A stretch of 52,505 nucleotides of DNA from Alphaproteobacteria bacterium (GTDB taxonomy: Bacteria > Pseudomonadota > Alphaproteobacteria > UBA2966 > CAIVPW01): positions 1 through 52,505 of the forward strand of contig VGER01000007.1 in the NCBI GenBank assembly GCA_016869235.1, read 5' to 3'. The position numbers and the translations under genes were made by a program. Positions 34,669 through 43,603 of the stretch are shown one piece after another; position 1 is the first letter of the stretch, and every line of letters begins with the position of its first letter. The notes under the pieces are model-generated. The model was not told where the DNA came from and did no database searches. It saw nothing but the letters and a program-made list of their open reading frames with translations.

Positions 34669-36132
34669 ATGAAGAAAGTACTGTTGGGGACCACGGCCCT
34701 GCTTGCTGCCGGCATGTTCGCCGGCCCGGCGCTGGGTCAGGCCCGCACGGCGATGACCGCCACCAACTTCAATCTGAGCTTGGGCGGCTTTGCCGAGTTC
34801 GAAGGCTTGTACCAGGACAAGTTTCCCGACCAGAACATCACGGGCCTCGACGGGGACGGAACCCTGACGGACCAGCCGCGCAAGATGGTATTCGGCTTCG
34901 ACGGCGAGTTGGAGTTCCGGGGCAACGCGACGCTGCCCAATGGCGTCAAGGTGGGCTTCGAGTTCGAGCTCGAGACAGCCGGCGCCGAACCAAGCCTCAA
35001 CAAGTTCTGCACACCCACCACGACGGCCGGCGCGAATAGCGCCAAGACGGCACGCAGCCGCTTCGCCTGCGCCGACTACATCGACGACAACTTCATGTTC
35101 GTCGATGGGCGCTACGGCAAGGTGACCCTGGGCGGCGTCGGCGAGCCGGCTGGCTACGCCATCAGTGCTCCGCGCGCCTACACCTCGGGCAACGGCATAA
35201 AGCTCGTCGACGAAGCTGGCGAAACGCTGAACGTCGCCGGCATTAACCGTGCAAGCTTCACGAACAGCATCTCGGTCAGCGCCGGCCGCAATCGCGTTAT
35301 CTATGAGGCCCCGGCGATGAGCGGCGTCCGTCTGATGCTGGCATATGCCCCGGATCTCGGCGCCGAGAACACTACCATCAAGTCGCAAGAAGACGATGTT
35401 GATCAAGCCGACCAGGACATTCACATCCAGGCCCAGTGGTCCGGTGCTGTTGCCGGCAACCGCTTGCGCCTGTCGGGCGGTTGGGCCACTTCGTCGGCGG
35501 AAAACAGGGATCCCACCCAGACCATGGTCCACTCGAACGTCCGTTGGCGTATCGGCGCGGACTACCAGTTCGGCCAGCTGACCCTCGGTGGTCACTACCG
35601 CCAGGGCCTGCGCAACGCTGTGTCGGTCCTTCAGGACGAGGACATGAAGACGTGGGGCGTCGGCGCCACGTACAAGATGGGTGTGTGGGAATTCGGCGCA
35701 ACCTACGAGAGAGCGATCACGGAGCAGAAGGGCGATGCCGCGGTCACCGCGGTCGCCGCGGTCGCCGCCACCGTGGGTGCCAACATCGGCACTCCGGCGA
35801 TTACCGCAGTTGACTCCAACAACCGCGGCACGGGTGAGGATGTTGCGGTCCGCTGGGATGTCGGCGCGACCTACACCGGCCTCGGCAAAGGCAGGGTCAT
35901 TCGCCTCGGCGCGCGCGAAGAGGACTGGCAGGACAACAACAACGATCCGGACCTCGAGTCCAAGATTCGCTCGATCGACGCGGTCTACGAGTGGGCTGTT
36001 GGCCCCGGCGTCTCGTTGACGGCGGGCTACACCAACTACCGCTACACGCACCACACCGGCCTCGACGCTACCAATACGCAAAGAACGCGTACGGCGAACG
36101 GCGTCAGCATCCGGACCCGGTTCGCGTTCTAA
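34669..36132 (+). CDS. Outer-membrane porin (Gram-negative porin family)
   Basis: 487 residues with a signal peptide (MKKVLLGTTALLAAGMFAGPALGQA) and then a beta-barrel with alternating patterns such as FNLSLGGFAEFEGLY and RKMVFGFDGELEF, ending RIRTRFAF-like (VSIRTRFAF) with a terminal Phe for BAM recognition. A short Ala/Val-rich insert (near residue 360) suggests an extracellular loop. A monocistronic unit, with a strong terminator after it. The substrate is unknown. Confidence 0.88.
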   Translation: MKKVLLGTTALLAAGMFAGPALGQARTAMTATNFNLSLGGFAEFEGLYQDKFPDQNITGLDGDGTLTDQPRKMVFGFDGELEFRGNATLPNGVKVGFEFELETAGAEPSLNKFCTPTTTAGANSAKTARSRFACADYIDDNFMFVDGRYGKVTLGGVGEPAGYAISAPRAYTSGNGIKLVDEAGETLNVAGINRASFTNSISVSAGRNRVIYEAPAMSGVRLMLAYAPDLGAENTTIKSQEDDVDQADQDIHIQAQWSGAVAGNRLRLSGGWATSSAENRDPTQTMVHSNVRWRIGADYQFGQLTLGGHYRQGLRNAVSVLQDEDMKTWGVGATYKMGVWEFGATYERAITEQKGDAAVTAVAAVAATVGANIGTPAITAVDSNNRGTGEDVAVRWDVGATYTGLGKGRVIRLGAREEDWQDNNNDPDLESKIRSIDAVYEWAVGPGVSLTAGYTNYRYTHHTGLDATNTQRTRTANGVSIRTRFAF

Positions 36133-36157
36133 TCTCTCCCGAGGTTTTGGGGGATGG

Positions 36158-36192
36158 CTCGGGGCGGACTTCGGTCCGCCCCGAGTGTTTTT
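36158..36192 (+). terminator. Rho-independent terminator after the porin
   Basis: CTCGGGGCGGAC-TTCG-GTCCGCCCCGAG followed by TGTTTTT: a 12-bp perfect GC-rich stem with a stable TTCG tetraloop and a T run, 26 bases after the porin stop. It also separates the porin from the convergent thiE-like gene, whose stop lies at 36191-36193, so the hairpin may terminate both. Confidence 0.93.
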
Positions 36193-36817
36193 AGGGGCCG
36201 GCTCCTCGGCGCGGAATGAAGGCGCCAACCGCGGCGATGCCGGCGACGCCACAATCGAGCAGCCGGGCGACGTTGTCGGCGTCGATCCCGCCTAACGCAA
36301 GGACGGGCAATCCGGCGCCGCGCACCAGCGCGCGCACTTGTGCCGGTCCGAGACTCGGCGAGCGCGGGTGGCTTGCCGTGGCAAACACCGGTGCCAGCAC
36401 CGCGGCGTCGGCGCCGATGGCGTGTGCACGTTGTAAGGCAACGGCCGAGTGTGCGGCCGCCGTCAGCACCCCGTGCCACCGCGCCGGCCGCATCGCCACC
36501 AAGTCGCGCTCGCGCAGGTGCAGTGCGCGCGCATTCACGCTGCGCGCCAGCTCGACGTCCGCACCGACCCACAGCGCCAGGCCTCGCAGCCGGCAAGCAT
36601 CGGCAAGAGCCCCTGCGAGCGCGGCACGTTCGGGATGCTCGTAATCCCGCAGCAACACGGCGCTCCCCTGCGGCAGACGACCCACCGCGGGAAGCGGATC
36701 CGGATGGCGGGCCGCGTCGGTCACCAGAATCAAGGCTGGCAACGCACTGCCGTCGCGTGCGCGCGGTGCTCCCGCGCGCTCGCGCAACTGCGCCGCCGCG
36801 GCGATCAGCGCCTGCAT
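36191..36817 (-). CDS. Thiamine phosphate synthase-like protein (ThiE/TenI family)
   Basis: About 208 residues of TIM-barrel pattern: ALILVTDAARHPDPLPAV, VLLRDYEHPE, WVGADVELARSVNARALHLRERDL (HL..D), DAAVLAPVFATASHPRSP and LPVLALGGIDADNVARLLDCGVAGIAAVGAFI. Overall it is like ThiE, but the canonical pyrophosphate and pyrimidine loop residues are only partly present, so TenI-like or regulatory function is possible. Start is uncertain (ATG 36817 or upstream GTG). It is divergent from yggS. Confidence 0.75.
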   Translation of the reverse strand: MQALIAAAAQLRERAGAPRARDGSALPALILVTDAARHPDPLPAVGRLPQGSAVLLRDYEHPERAALAGALADACRLRGLALWVGADVELARSVNARALHLRERDLVAMRPARWHGVLTAAAHSAVALQRAHAIGADAAVLAPVFATASHPRSPSLGPAQVRALVRGAGLPVLALGGIDADNVARLLDCGVAGIAAVGAFIPRRGAGP

Positions 36818-36928
36818 CCGTGCTTCGGCGGTGCCGTCCACGACGACACAAAGCCACGAGCGCCGCGGCTCGGCAACTCCTGAAGCCGCGCGGTAGTGGC
36901 TCCACCGCGGCTCTGCTAGGGTCGAGCG

Positions 36929-37639
36929 ATGCCTTCGCCGCGCGCCCCGGCCTTCGTTCCCGGCGACGACGTCGCCGCCAATCTCGCGCACGTGCGGCGG
37001 CGCATCGCCGCCGCCGCCGCGGGCGTCGGCCGCAGGCCGAGCGACGTCGCGTTGGTGGCGGTCTCCAAGAACCAACCGGCGGTGCGCGTTGCCGCGGCGT
37101 TGCAGGACGGACAGCGCGCGTTCGGCGAGAACCAGGTGCAGGAGGCGCAGGCCAAATGGCCGGCGCTGCGCGCGCGGTTTCCGGACATCACTCTACACCT
37201 GCTCGGGCCGCTGCAGACCAACAAGGTGAAGGCGGCGGTGGCGACCTTCGACGTCATCCAGACGCTCGACCGCCCCAAGCTCGCTCATGCCCTTGCCGCC
37301 GAGCTGGCGGCGAGCGGCAAGCGGCCCCCGTGTTTCATCGAGGTCAACATCGGTGAGGAGCCGCAGAAGGCCGGGGTGCTGCCGGCCGAGCTGCCGCAGT
37401 TCCTCGAGCTGTGCCAGGCGGAGCTCAATCTGCCGGTGGTCGGGCTGATGTGCATCCCGCCGCTCGGCGAGATTCCGGCGCCGCACTTCGCGCTGCTGGC
37501 CAAGCTTGCCGACCGCCACCGCTTGGCGGAGCGCAGCATGGGCATGAGCGGCGACTACGAGGACGCGGTCACTCTCGGCGCTACAATCGTCCGTGTCGGG
37601 ACGGCGATCTTCGGCGAGCGCGCGCCTAAGGCGGGTTAG
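36929..37639 (+). CDS. YggS-family pyridoxal phosphate homeostasis protein
   Basis: A 236-residue PLP-binding barrel (alanine-racemase N-domain fold). The Schiff-base lysine is in VALVAVSKNQPAV (Lys47). GENQVQEAQAKWPAL, LHLLGPLQTNKVKAA and SMGMSGDYEDAVTLGATIVRVGTAIFG are diagnostic. Cytosolic. It buffers vitamin B6 and amino-acid/keto-acid balance in other bacteria. Its stop overlaps the end of the convergent hypothetical gene by 4 bases. Confidence 0.92.
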   Translation: MPSPRAPAFVPGDDVAANLAHVRRRIAAAAAGVGRRPSDVALVAVSKNQPAVRVAAALQDGQRAFGENQVQEAQAKWPALRARFPDITLHLLGPLQTNKVKAAVATFDVIQTLDRPKLAHALAAELAASGKRPPCFIEVNIGEEPQKAGVLPAELPQFLELCQAELNLPVVGLMCIPPLGEIPAPHFALLAKLADRHRLAERSMGMSGDYEDAVTLGATIVRVGTAIFGERAPKAG

Positions 37640-38487
37640 GGCGCCGCGTAGAGGCGGCGGAGCTCGTCGCCGGCGGCGACAGCCTGATCGAGGGCGCGCT
37701 GCCGTGCCGCTGCTGCAGTGGCGGCGCGCGTGTCGGCGGCGGCGCCGTCGGGCGGCGGCAACTCGGCAATGAAGATGGCTTGCGCGGGCAAGGCCGGCAT
37801 CGCCGGCGCGTTGACGCGCACCGTTCCCGCCGGCGCAACGGTGACGGCCGGGGCGCGCGGCTCGGCCTTCGCCGCCGGCAGTCCCACCGATTGCATCAGC
37901 AGCGCGACCTGTTCCGGCGGCAGCGCCGCGGCGGCCTCCTGCCACGGGGGCACCATCGCCGGTGCGGCCGTCGCTGGCGCCGGTGTCCTGCCGAATCCGT
38001 CCATCAAGCGCGCGAGCTGCTGCTCCGACAAGGTGAGCGTCGCGGCGTCAGCTTGCGCTTGTGCCGGCGTTGGCTGCGGTTGCCGCCGCGCATTGTCCGC
38101 GATGGCGACCGCGGTTGCTGGCGCGTCGCCGCGCGGTGCGGTCGCGCCTTTCCGTCCGGTCAGCATCGCGACGACCGTGCCGCCGGCGTCGGTGCCGGTG
38201 GTGGCCTGGAAGGCGGCGTCGGCGGTGCCGAGCGCGAAGCCGACCGTGCCGCCGAACAGCGCTCCGCCCATCATCTTGGCGGCGGGCGCGATCTTGTCGC
38301 CGGAGAGCGCGCGATACGCCCACGAGACGATCGGAATGTGCTGCAGCGGGTTCACGACGTCGATGAGGTCGCCGAACGTGAAGCCGTCCTCTCCCCACGC
38401 GGAGCCCTTCGCCTTGGCGGCGCCGACGTGACTGGCGGGCTGCGCGCCGCTAACGAGGTTCGCGGCGCCGTGAGACGGTCCGAGCAT
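37636..38487 (-). CDS. Conserved hypothetical protein of unknown function
   Basis: 283 residues. A conserved-looking N-terminal region WGEDGFTFGDLIDVVNPLQHIPIVSWAYRAL, then a short Gly/Ala-rich hydrophobic stretch (AAKMMGGALFGGTVGFALGTADAAF), then a long Ala/Pro-rich low-complexity tail to the end. The N-terminal block resembles an alphaproteobacterial family I know only as hypothetical. No enzymatic motif is seen. The tail explains the reading frames in opposite strands. Confidence 0.6.
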   Translation of the reverse strand: MLGPSHGAANLVSGAQPASHVGAAKAKGSAWGEDGFTFGDLIDVVNPLQHIPIVSWAYRALSGDKIAPAAKMMGGALFGGTVGFALGTADAAFQATTGTDAGGTVVAMLTGRKGATAPRGDAPATAVAIADNARRQPQPTPAQAQADAATLTLSEQQLARLMDGFGRTPAPATAAPAMVPPWQEAAAALPPEQVALLMQSVGLPAAKAEPRAPAVTVAPAGTVRVNAPAMPALPAQAIFIAELPPPDGAAADTRAATAAAARQRALDQAVAAGDELRRLYAAP

Positions 38488-38565
38488 GCGCGTTTACCAA
38501 GCAAGCCCCAGGCCAGCACGCCCGGCCGGAATCTGCAGCTTCGTGAAGCGCAGGACCGGCCACCG

Positions 38566-38683
38566 GGAATCTTTTGCCGGTCCCCGCACCGCCCGGCAGG
38601 CAGTAACCGGTGGTTGTGGAAGCGGTTTAGTCCTCGCGCACAATTCATCCTGAGCTTGGTTGTCAGCCACTGGAATCTTTTGC
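38566..38683. repeat. 12-bp direct repeat upstream of the response regulator
   Basis: GGAATCTTTTGC occurs at 38566-38577 and 38672-38683 in the 249-bp leader region before the response regulator; a shorter GGAATCT copy is at about 38528. Each contains a GANTC site. They may be binding sites for the regulator itself or for a methylation-sensitive factor. Confidence 0.35.
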
Positions 38684-38736
38684 ATGCTGCGGCCGCTTCC
38701 CGGGATTTCCGGACGAACTTGCGGGAGCATTTTGGT

Positions 38737-39426
38737 ATGGCTGCAGCCAAGAAGGTCCTGCTCGTGGACGACGACAAGTCGCTTCGCGATGCGCTGCACG
38801 AGCAGCTCGACCTCCATGAGGAGCTCGAGACGACCGAGGCCGAGAACGGTGCGCGCGCGCTCGAGCTCGCCAGGGGGCAGCACTTCGATGCCATCCTGCT
38901 CGACGTCGCCTTGCCGGACCTCGACGGCCGCGAGGTGGGGAAGCTCTTGCGGCGGTCGGGCGTGAAGGCGCCGATCATCATGCTGACGGCGCAGGACGGC
39001 GATGCCGACACCATCCTGGGCCTGGAGTCGGGCGCCAACGACTACATCACCAAGCCCTTTCGTCTCGGGGTGCTGGTGGCGCGGCTGCGCGCCCACATGC
39101 GCCAGCACGAGCAGAGCGAGGACGCCGTGTTCGCCATCGGGCGCTATTCGTTCCGGCCGGCCGGAAAGCTGCTGATCAACGCGGAAAGCGGCGAAAAAGT
39201 ACGGTTGACCGACAAGGAGACGGCGATCCTCAAGTATCTGTACCGGGCGGGTGCGAGCGTGGTGAACCGGGAGACGCTGTTGTCCGAGGTCTGGGGCTAC
39301 AACTCCGGCGTGACCACCCACACGCTCGAAACTCACGTCTATCGCCTGCGGAAGAAGATGGAACGGGACCCGTCTGCCGCTGTGCTCCTGGTCACCGAGC
39401 CAGGCGGCTATCGTCTCGTCACGTAG
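38737..39426 (+). CDS. OmpR/PhoB-family response regulator
   Basis: 229 residues. The receiver begins KKVLLVDDDKSLRDAL, phosphoacceptor Asp56 is in AILLDVALPDLDG, and the conserved Lys is in DYITKPFRL. The C-terminal winged helix VRLTDKETAILKYLYRA...SEVWGYNSGVTTHTLETHVYRLRKKME is the PhoB type. No sensor kinase lies beside it, so it is an orphan. GCGGGAG precedes ATG 38737. Next gene is an MBL hydrolase on the same strand. Confidence 0.92.
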   Translation: MAAAKKVLLVDDDKSLRDALHEQLDLHEELETTEAENGARALELARGQHFDAILLDVALPDLDGREVGKLLRRSGVKAPIIMLTAQDGDADTILGLESGANDYITKPFRLGVLVARLRAHMRQHEQSEDAVFAIGRYSFRPAGKLLINAESGEKVRLTDKETAILKYLYRAGASVVNRETLLSEVWGYNSGVTTHTLETHVYRLRKKMERDPSAAVLLVTEPGGYRLVT

Positions 39427-39487
39427 GGGCTAACTACCGGGAAAACCACCCGGAAGCGGCTTCCGAACAGACGGGGAGTTGGGCAGA

Positions 39488-40366
39488 ATGCCCCCAAGCT
39501 GGGGGATTCCAGGCGTGTGCGCGGTTTTGGTGGTGGACCGCGAGGACTTCTACGTCCGGTTCTGGGGCGTGCGCGGCAGCATTGCCATCCCGGGGCCACG
39601 GACGGCCCGCTACGGGGGCAACACGTCGTCGCTCGAGGTGCGGTGTGGCAAGCACATGCTCCTCTTCGATGCGGGAACCGGCTTGCGGTACCTCGGCAAC
39701 GAGCTGGTGAAGAGCGGGCCCGTCGACACCGACCTCTTCCTCACCCACACGCACTTCGACCACGTTTGCGGACTGCCGTTTTTCGTCCCGCTTTTCATAA
39801 AGAACAGTCAGATCCGCATATGGGCGTGCCACCTCAAGGCACGCGAGATGACGGTGAAGTACGTCATTTCCGAAATGATGTTCTCGCCGCTGTTCCCGGT
39901 GCCGCCGGAGATCTTCACCGCCAACGTGGCGTACCTCGATTTTGACGCCGGCGAGACGCTGGAGCCGCGCCCCGGGGTGAAGCTGCGCACGACGCGGCTC
40001 AACCATCCAGATCGCGCCACCGGCTATCGCATCGAGTGCAACGGAAAGTCGATCTGCTATCTCACCGACACGCAGCACGTCGTCGGCAAGCCCGATCAGA
40101 ATGTCCTCGCGTTGATCAAGGTCGCCGACATGGTGATCTACGATTCGACGTACACCGATGCCGAGTTTCCCAAGCGCGCCGACTGGGGCCACTCCACGTG
40201 GGAGGAAGGCGTGCGCCTGTGCGACGCCGCCGGAGCGAAGACGTTTGTCGTCTTCCACCATGACCCCGACCACGACGACGACTTCATGGACAAGGTCTCG
40301 ACCGACGTCACCGCCAAGCGCCCCGGCTCCATCGTCGCCAAGGAAGGCCTGGTCCTGCGCCCATAG
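39488..40366 (+). CDS. MBL-fold metallohydrolase
   Basis: About 292 residues. FYVRFWGVRGSIAIPGPRTARYGGNTSSLEV is a conserved start of one MBL subgroup. The metal motif is LTHTHFDHVCGLPFF, followed by TRLNHPDRATGYRIE, CYLTDTQHVVGK, the acid DMVIYDSTYTDAEF and a final FHHDPDHDDD. The substrate is unknown; nucleic-acid or cyclic-nucleotide phosphodiester substrates are possible by relation. Start uncertain: ATG 39488 (GGGGAG ahead) or GTGs at 39530/39533. It lies downstream of the response regulator. Confidence 0.82.
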   Translation: MPPSWGIPGVCAVLVVDREDFYVRFWGVRGSIAIPGPRTARYGGNTSSLEVRCGKHMLLFDAGTGLRYLGNELVKSGPVDTDLFLTHTHFDHVCGLPFFVPLFIKNSQIRIWACHLKAREMTVKYVISEMMFSPLFPVPPEIFTANVAYLDFDAGETLEPRPGVKLRTTRLNHPDRATGYRIECNGKSICYLTDTQHVVGKPDQNVLALIKVADMVIYDSTYTDAEFPKRADWGHSTWEEGVRLCDAAGAKTFVVFHHDPDHDDDFMDKVSTDVTAKRPGSIVAKEGLVLRP

Positions 40367-40384
40367 GCGCGGGCGGCGAGCGGC

Positions 40385-40414
40385 TTGCCGCTCTAATGCG
40401 ATTGCTCCTATAAG
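40385..40414 (+). promoter_or_regulatory. Possible purH promoter
   Basis: TTGCCG, an 18-base spacer and TATAAG lie 121 bases before the purH start. The -35 overlaps a small AGCGGC-tt-GCCGCT hairpin that may terminate the MBL gene. Moderate match only. Confidence 0.4.
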
Positions 40415-40535
40415 AACACGTCCGCGTGACTGGCGACTTCGGATGGGCTGAACCATCGGGAAGCGCGGGCGACAGTGCCGATCGCCTGGGCGCCGGAGCG
40501 TTCCGGTTCACCGCTTCCTGTCAAGGAGCCTGCCC

Positions 40536-42122
40536 GTGGCCGCCGCAAACGCCGTCTCCCGCGCGCTGATCTCCGTTTCCGACAAGTCGGGCCTTACGGA
40601 GTTCGGCCGGTTCTTGGCGACGCGCAAGGTCGAGATCCTGTCCACCGGCGGAACTGCCAAGGCCCTCGCCGCGGCGGGAGTGCCGGTGCGCGAGGTGTCC
40701 GACTTCACCGGCTTTCCGGAGCTGCTCGGCGGGCGCGTGAAGACCCTGCACCCCAAGGTGCACGGCGCCATCCTCGGCCTGCGCAATGACCCCGAGCACG
40801 CCGCCGCGATGGGCACCCACGGCATCGAGCCCATCGACCTGGTCGTGGTGAACCTCTATCCCTTCGAGAAGACGGTCGCCGCCGGCGCAACGTTCGAGGA
40901 GTGCATCGAGCAGATCGACATCGGCGGTCCGGCTATGATCCGCTCGTCCGCCAAGAACCATGCCCATGTCACCGTGGTGGTGGATGCGGGTGACCTCGCC
41001 GAAGTGATGCGCAACATGGAGATCAATCGCGGCGGCACGTCGCCCGGGTTGCGCCGGCGCTTGGCCGAGAAGGCGTTTGCGCGCACCGCCGCTTACGACA
41101 CCCACATCGCCGCGTGGTTCGCGCGGCAGCAGCCGGGCGGCGAGGCGTTGCCCGAGCGCATCGCGCTGATCGGCGAGCGCGCCCTGGCGTTGCGCTACGG
41201 CGAGAATCCGCACCAGGTCGGCGCAATGTACCGCACCGTCGACGCACGACCCGGCGTCGCCGCGGCGCGCCTGATACAGGGCAAGGAGCTGTCCTACAAC
41301 AACATCGGCGACGCCGACGCCGCCATCGAAGTCGCAGCGGAGTTCGAGCAGCCGGCCATTGCCATCATCAAGCACGCCAACCCGTGTGGCGTTGCCGTGG
41401 GCGCCAGCCTCGCCGAAGCCTACAGGCGCGCGCTCGCCTGCGACCCCGTCTCCGCGTTTGGCGGCATCGTCGCCGCCAACCGCCCGCTTGACGGCGCCGC
41501 GGCGGCCGAGATCGTCAAGATCTTCACCGAAGTGGTGATCGCTCCCGATGCCGACGCCGACGCGCTCGCGCAATTCGCCGCCAAGAAGAACCTGCGGCTC
41601 CTGCTTACCGGACGCATGCCGGATGCGCGTGGCCCCGGGCTGACCGCACGCACCATTGCTGGCGGGCTCTTGGTGCAGACGCGTGACGCGGCCATGGTGG
41701 ACAAAGCGTCGCTCAAAGTGGTCACCAGGCGCGCGCCCACCGAGAGCGAGGAGCGCGACCTATTGTTCGGCATGCGTGTGTGCAAGCACGTCAAGTCGAA
41801 CGCCATCGTGTTCGCCAAGGGCGGCGCCACGACGGCCATCGGCGCCGGCCAGATGAGCCGCCTGGACTCGGTGCGGATCGCTCGCTTGAAGGCGGAAGAC
41901 GCAGCGAGGGCGGCCGTCGCCGCGCGGCCGACCACGGTCGGCTCCGTGGTCGCGTCGGACGCGTTCTTCCCGTTTCCCGATGGACTCATCGCCGCTGCGG
42001 ACGCCGGCGCGACCGCCTTCATCCAACCGGGCGGCTCGATGCGCGACGACGAGGTGATTGCAGCCTGCAACGACCGCGGCCTGGCGATGGTGTTCACTGG
42101 GCTGCGCCACTTCCGCCATTAG
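40536..42122 (+). CDS. purH: Bifunctional AICAR transformylase / IMP cyclohydrolase
   Basis: A 528-residue enzyme for the last two steps of purine synthesis. The N-terminal MGS-like cyclohydrolase domain ([37 protein letters not shown]) is followed by the transformylase domain with [25 protein letters not shown] and [26 protein letters not shown] 40536 behind AAGGAG. It uses AICAR, which the his pathway releases. It is followed by a TPR protein after 2 bases. Confidence 0.96.
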   Translation: MAAANAVSRALISVSDKSGLTEFGRFLATRKVEILSTGGTAKALAAAGVPVREVSDFTGFPELLGGRVKTLHPKVHGAILGLRNDPEHAAAMGTHGIEPIDLVVVNLYPFEKTVAAGATFEECIEQIDIGGPAMIRSSAKNHAHVTVVVDAGDLAEVMRNMEINRGGTSPGLRRRLAEKAFARTAAYDTHIAAWFARQQPGGEALPERIALIGERALALRYGENPHQVGAMYRTVDARPGVAAARLIQGKELSYNNIGDADAAIEVAAEFEQPAIAIIKHANPCGVAVGASLAEAYRRALACDPVSAFGGIVAANRPLDGAAAAEIVKIFTEVVIAPDADADALAQFAAKKNLRLLLTGRMPDARGPGLTARTIAGGLLVQTRDAAMVDKASLKVVTRRAPTESEERDLLFGMRVCKHVKSNAIVFAKGGATTAIGAGQMSRLDSVRIARLKAEDAARAAVAARPTTVGSVVASDAFFPFPDGLIAAADAGATAFIQPGGSMRDDEVIAACNDRGLAMVFTGLRHFRH

Positions 42123-42124
42123 CG

Positions 42125-43603
42125 ATGCCCACGCGGCACCAGCGAACCGTGGCCGCGCTGCAAGCGAAAGCAATGGAAGCGTTGCGCCTGCAGCGACAAG
42201 GCGACCTCACGCGCGCGGCGGCGCTGTACCGCGAGGTGCTTCGGGAGCTGCCGGGCAATGGCGACGTGCTGCATGCGCTGGGCGTGGTCGAGGCGCAGCG
42301 CGGCCGGCCAGGCGAGGCAGCGGAGCTCCTGGCGCGGGCGGCGCGTGCCAATCCGAACGACGCAACTGTGCAAGTCAACTACGGCAACGCGCTGCTGGAA
42401 TTGAAACGCATTCCCGAGGCGGTGGCGGCTTACGACCGTGCCCTGGCCATCAACCGCCGTAACATTCTGGCGCACTACAACCGAGGCGTCGCGCTCGCCG
42501 ATTTGCAGCGGCCGCAGGAAGCGCTCGACAGCTACGAGCAGGTGCTGTCGCTCGATCCCGGTCACGCGGAGGCGCGGTACGGCAAGGCGAATGCGCTGGT
42601 GTCGCTCAACCGCCCGCGCGAGTCCCTGGCCGAGTTTCAGGCCGCACAAGCACTCGATCCGAACCGCGCCGACTTCTACTTGAACGAGGCCCTCGCGCGT
42701 CTGGTGATCGGCGACTTCGCCCCAGCGTGGCAGCTGTACGAGTGGCGCTGGAAGACCGAGCGCGTTGCAGGGTTTGCGCGCACGCTTGCGCAGCCGGCGT
42801 GGCGCGGCGACGCTGACCTCGCCGGCAAGACGATCCTGTTGCACGCCGAGCAGGGATTCGGTGACACCCTGCATTTCTGCCGCTACGCGACATTGGTCGC
42901 CGAGCGCGCCGCGCGCGTCGTGCTCGAGGTGCAGCCGGCGTTGGTGCGCGTGTTGTCAACCTTGGCGGGGGTACACAAGGTTCTGGCGCGCGGGGACGCG
43001 CTGCCGCCATTCGATCTGCACTGCCCGATCCTCAGCCTGCCGCTGGCGTTTGGCACGACGCTCGCCACGATTCCATCGCGCGTTCCTTACCTGCGCAGTG
43101 ACCCGGAGCTGATCGATGGATGGCGCGCGCGCCTGGGCACGAAAACCAGGCTGCGCGTCGGCCTGGTCTGGTCGGGCAGTGGCGGGCTCGAGTTCGATCA
43201 GCGCTCGATTGCGCTCGCGGAACTCGCAACTTTGTTTGATGCCGATGTCGAGGTCTTCGGCTTGCAGAAGGAAGTACGCGAGTCCGATCGCGCTTCCCTC
43301 GCCGCCCACCCGGAAATCCGGCAGCTCGGCGATCAGCTCGGCGACTTCGCCGACACAGCTGCGCTGTTGGAGCTGATGGACCTGATCGTAACGGTCGACA
43401 CGGCGGCCGCGCATCTCGCCGGCGCCATGGCCAAGCCGGTGTGGCTCCTTCTTGCTTTCGAGCCGACTTGGCGTTGGCTGCTGGGTCGCGACGACAGTCC
43501 CTGGTATCCGACCGCGCGGCTGTTCCGCCAACGCAGCATCGGCGACTGGACCACTCCGGTGGCAGAGGTACGCGCCGCGCTGCGTGCACTCGCGCGAAGT
43601 TAG
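42125..43603 (+). CDS. TPR protein with a glycosyltransferase (GT9/GT41-like) C-terminal domain
   Basis: 492 residues. TPR repeats cover about residues 10-190 (GDLTRAAALYREVLRELPGNGDVLHALG and further copies). A linker YEWRWKTERVAGFARTLAQPAW is followed by KTILLHAEQGFGDTLHFCRYATLVAERAARVVLEVQPALVRVL, typical of a GT-B-like C-terminal domain often paired with TPRs. It ends LMDLIVTVDTAAAHLAGAMAKPVWLLLAFEPTWRWLLGRDDSPWYPTARLFRQ, as in GT9 heptosyltransferase relatives. Substrate unknown. It runs 2 bases behind purH. Confidence 0.85.
   Translation: MPTRHQRTVAALQAKAMEALRLQRQGDLTRAAALYREVLRELPGNGDVLHALGVVEAQRGRPGEAAELLARAARANPNDATVQVNYGNALLELKRIPEAVAAYDRALAINRRNILAHYNRGVALADLQRPQEALDSYEQVLSLDPGHAEARYGKANALVSLNRPRESLAEFQAAQALDPNRADFYLNEALARLVIGDFAPAWQLYEWRWKTERVAGFARTLAQPAWRGDADLAGKTILLHAEQGFGDTLHFCRYATLVAERAARVVLEVQPALVRVLSTLAGVHKVLARGDALPPFDLHCPILSLPLAFGTTLATIPSRVPYLRSDPELIDGWRARLGTKTRLRVGLVWSGSGGLEFDQRSIALAELATLFDADVEVFGLQKEVRESDRASLAAHPEIRQLGDQLGDFADTAALLELMDLIVTVDTAAAHLAGAMAKPVWLLLAFEPTWRWLLGRDDSPWYPTARLFRQRSIGDWTTPVAEVRAALRALARS

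Noticed and set aside
34669..36132. Minus-strand 559-residue ORF opposite the porin
   Set aside because: It is the antisense shadow of a clear porin with signal peptide, terminal Phe and terminator.
36962..37639. Minus-strand ORF over yggS (37193-37945) as a gene
   Set aside because: It is a shadow of yggS and of the hypothetical gene at 37636. Low-complexity Arg/Gly/Ala composition and no family pattern.
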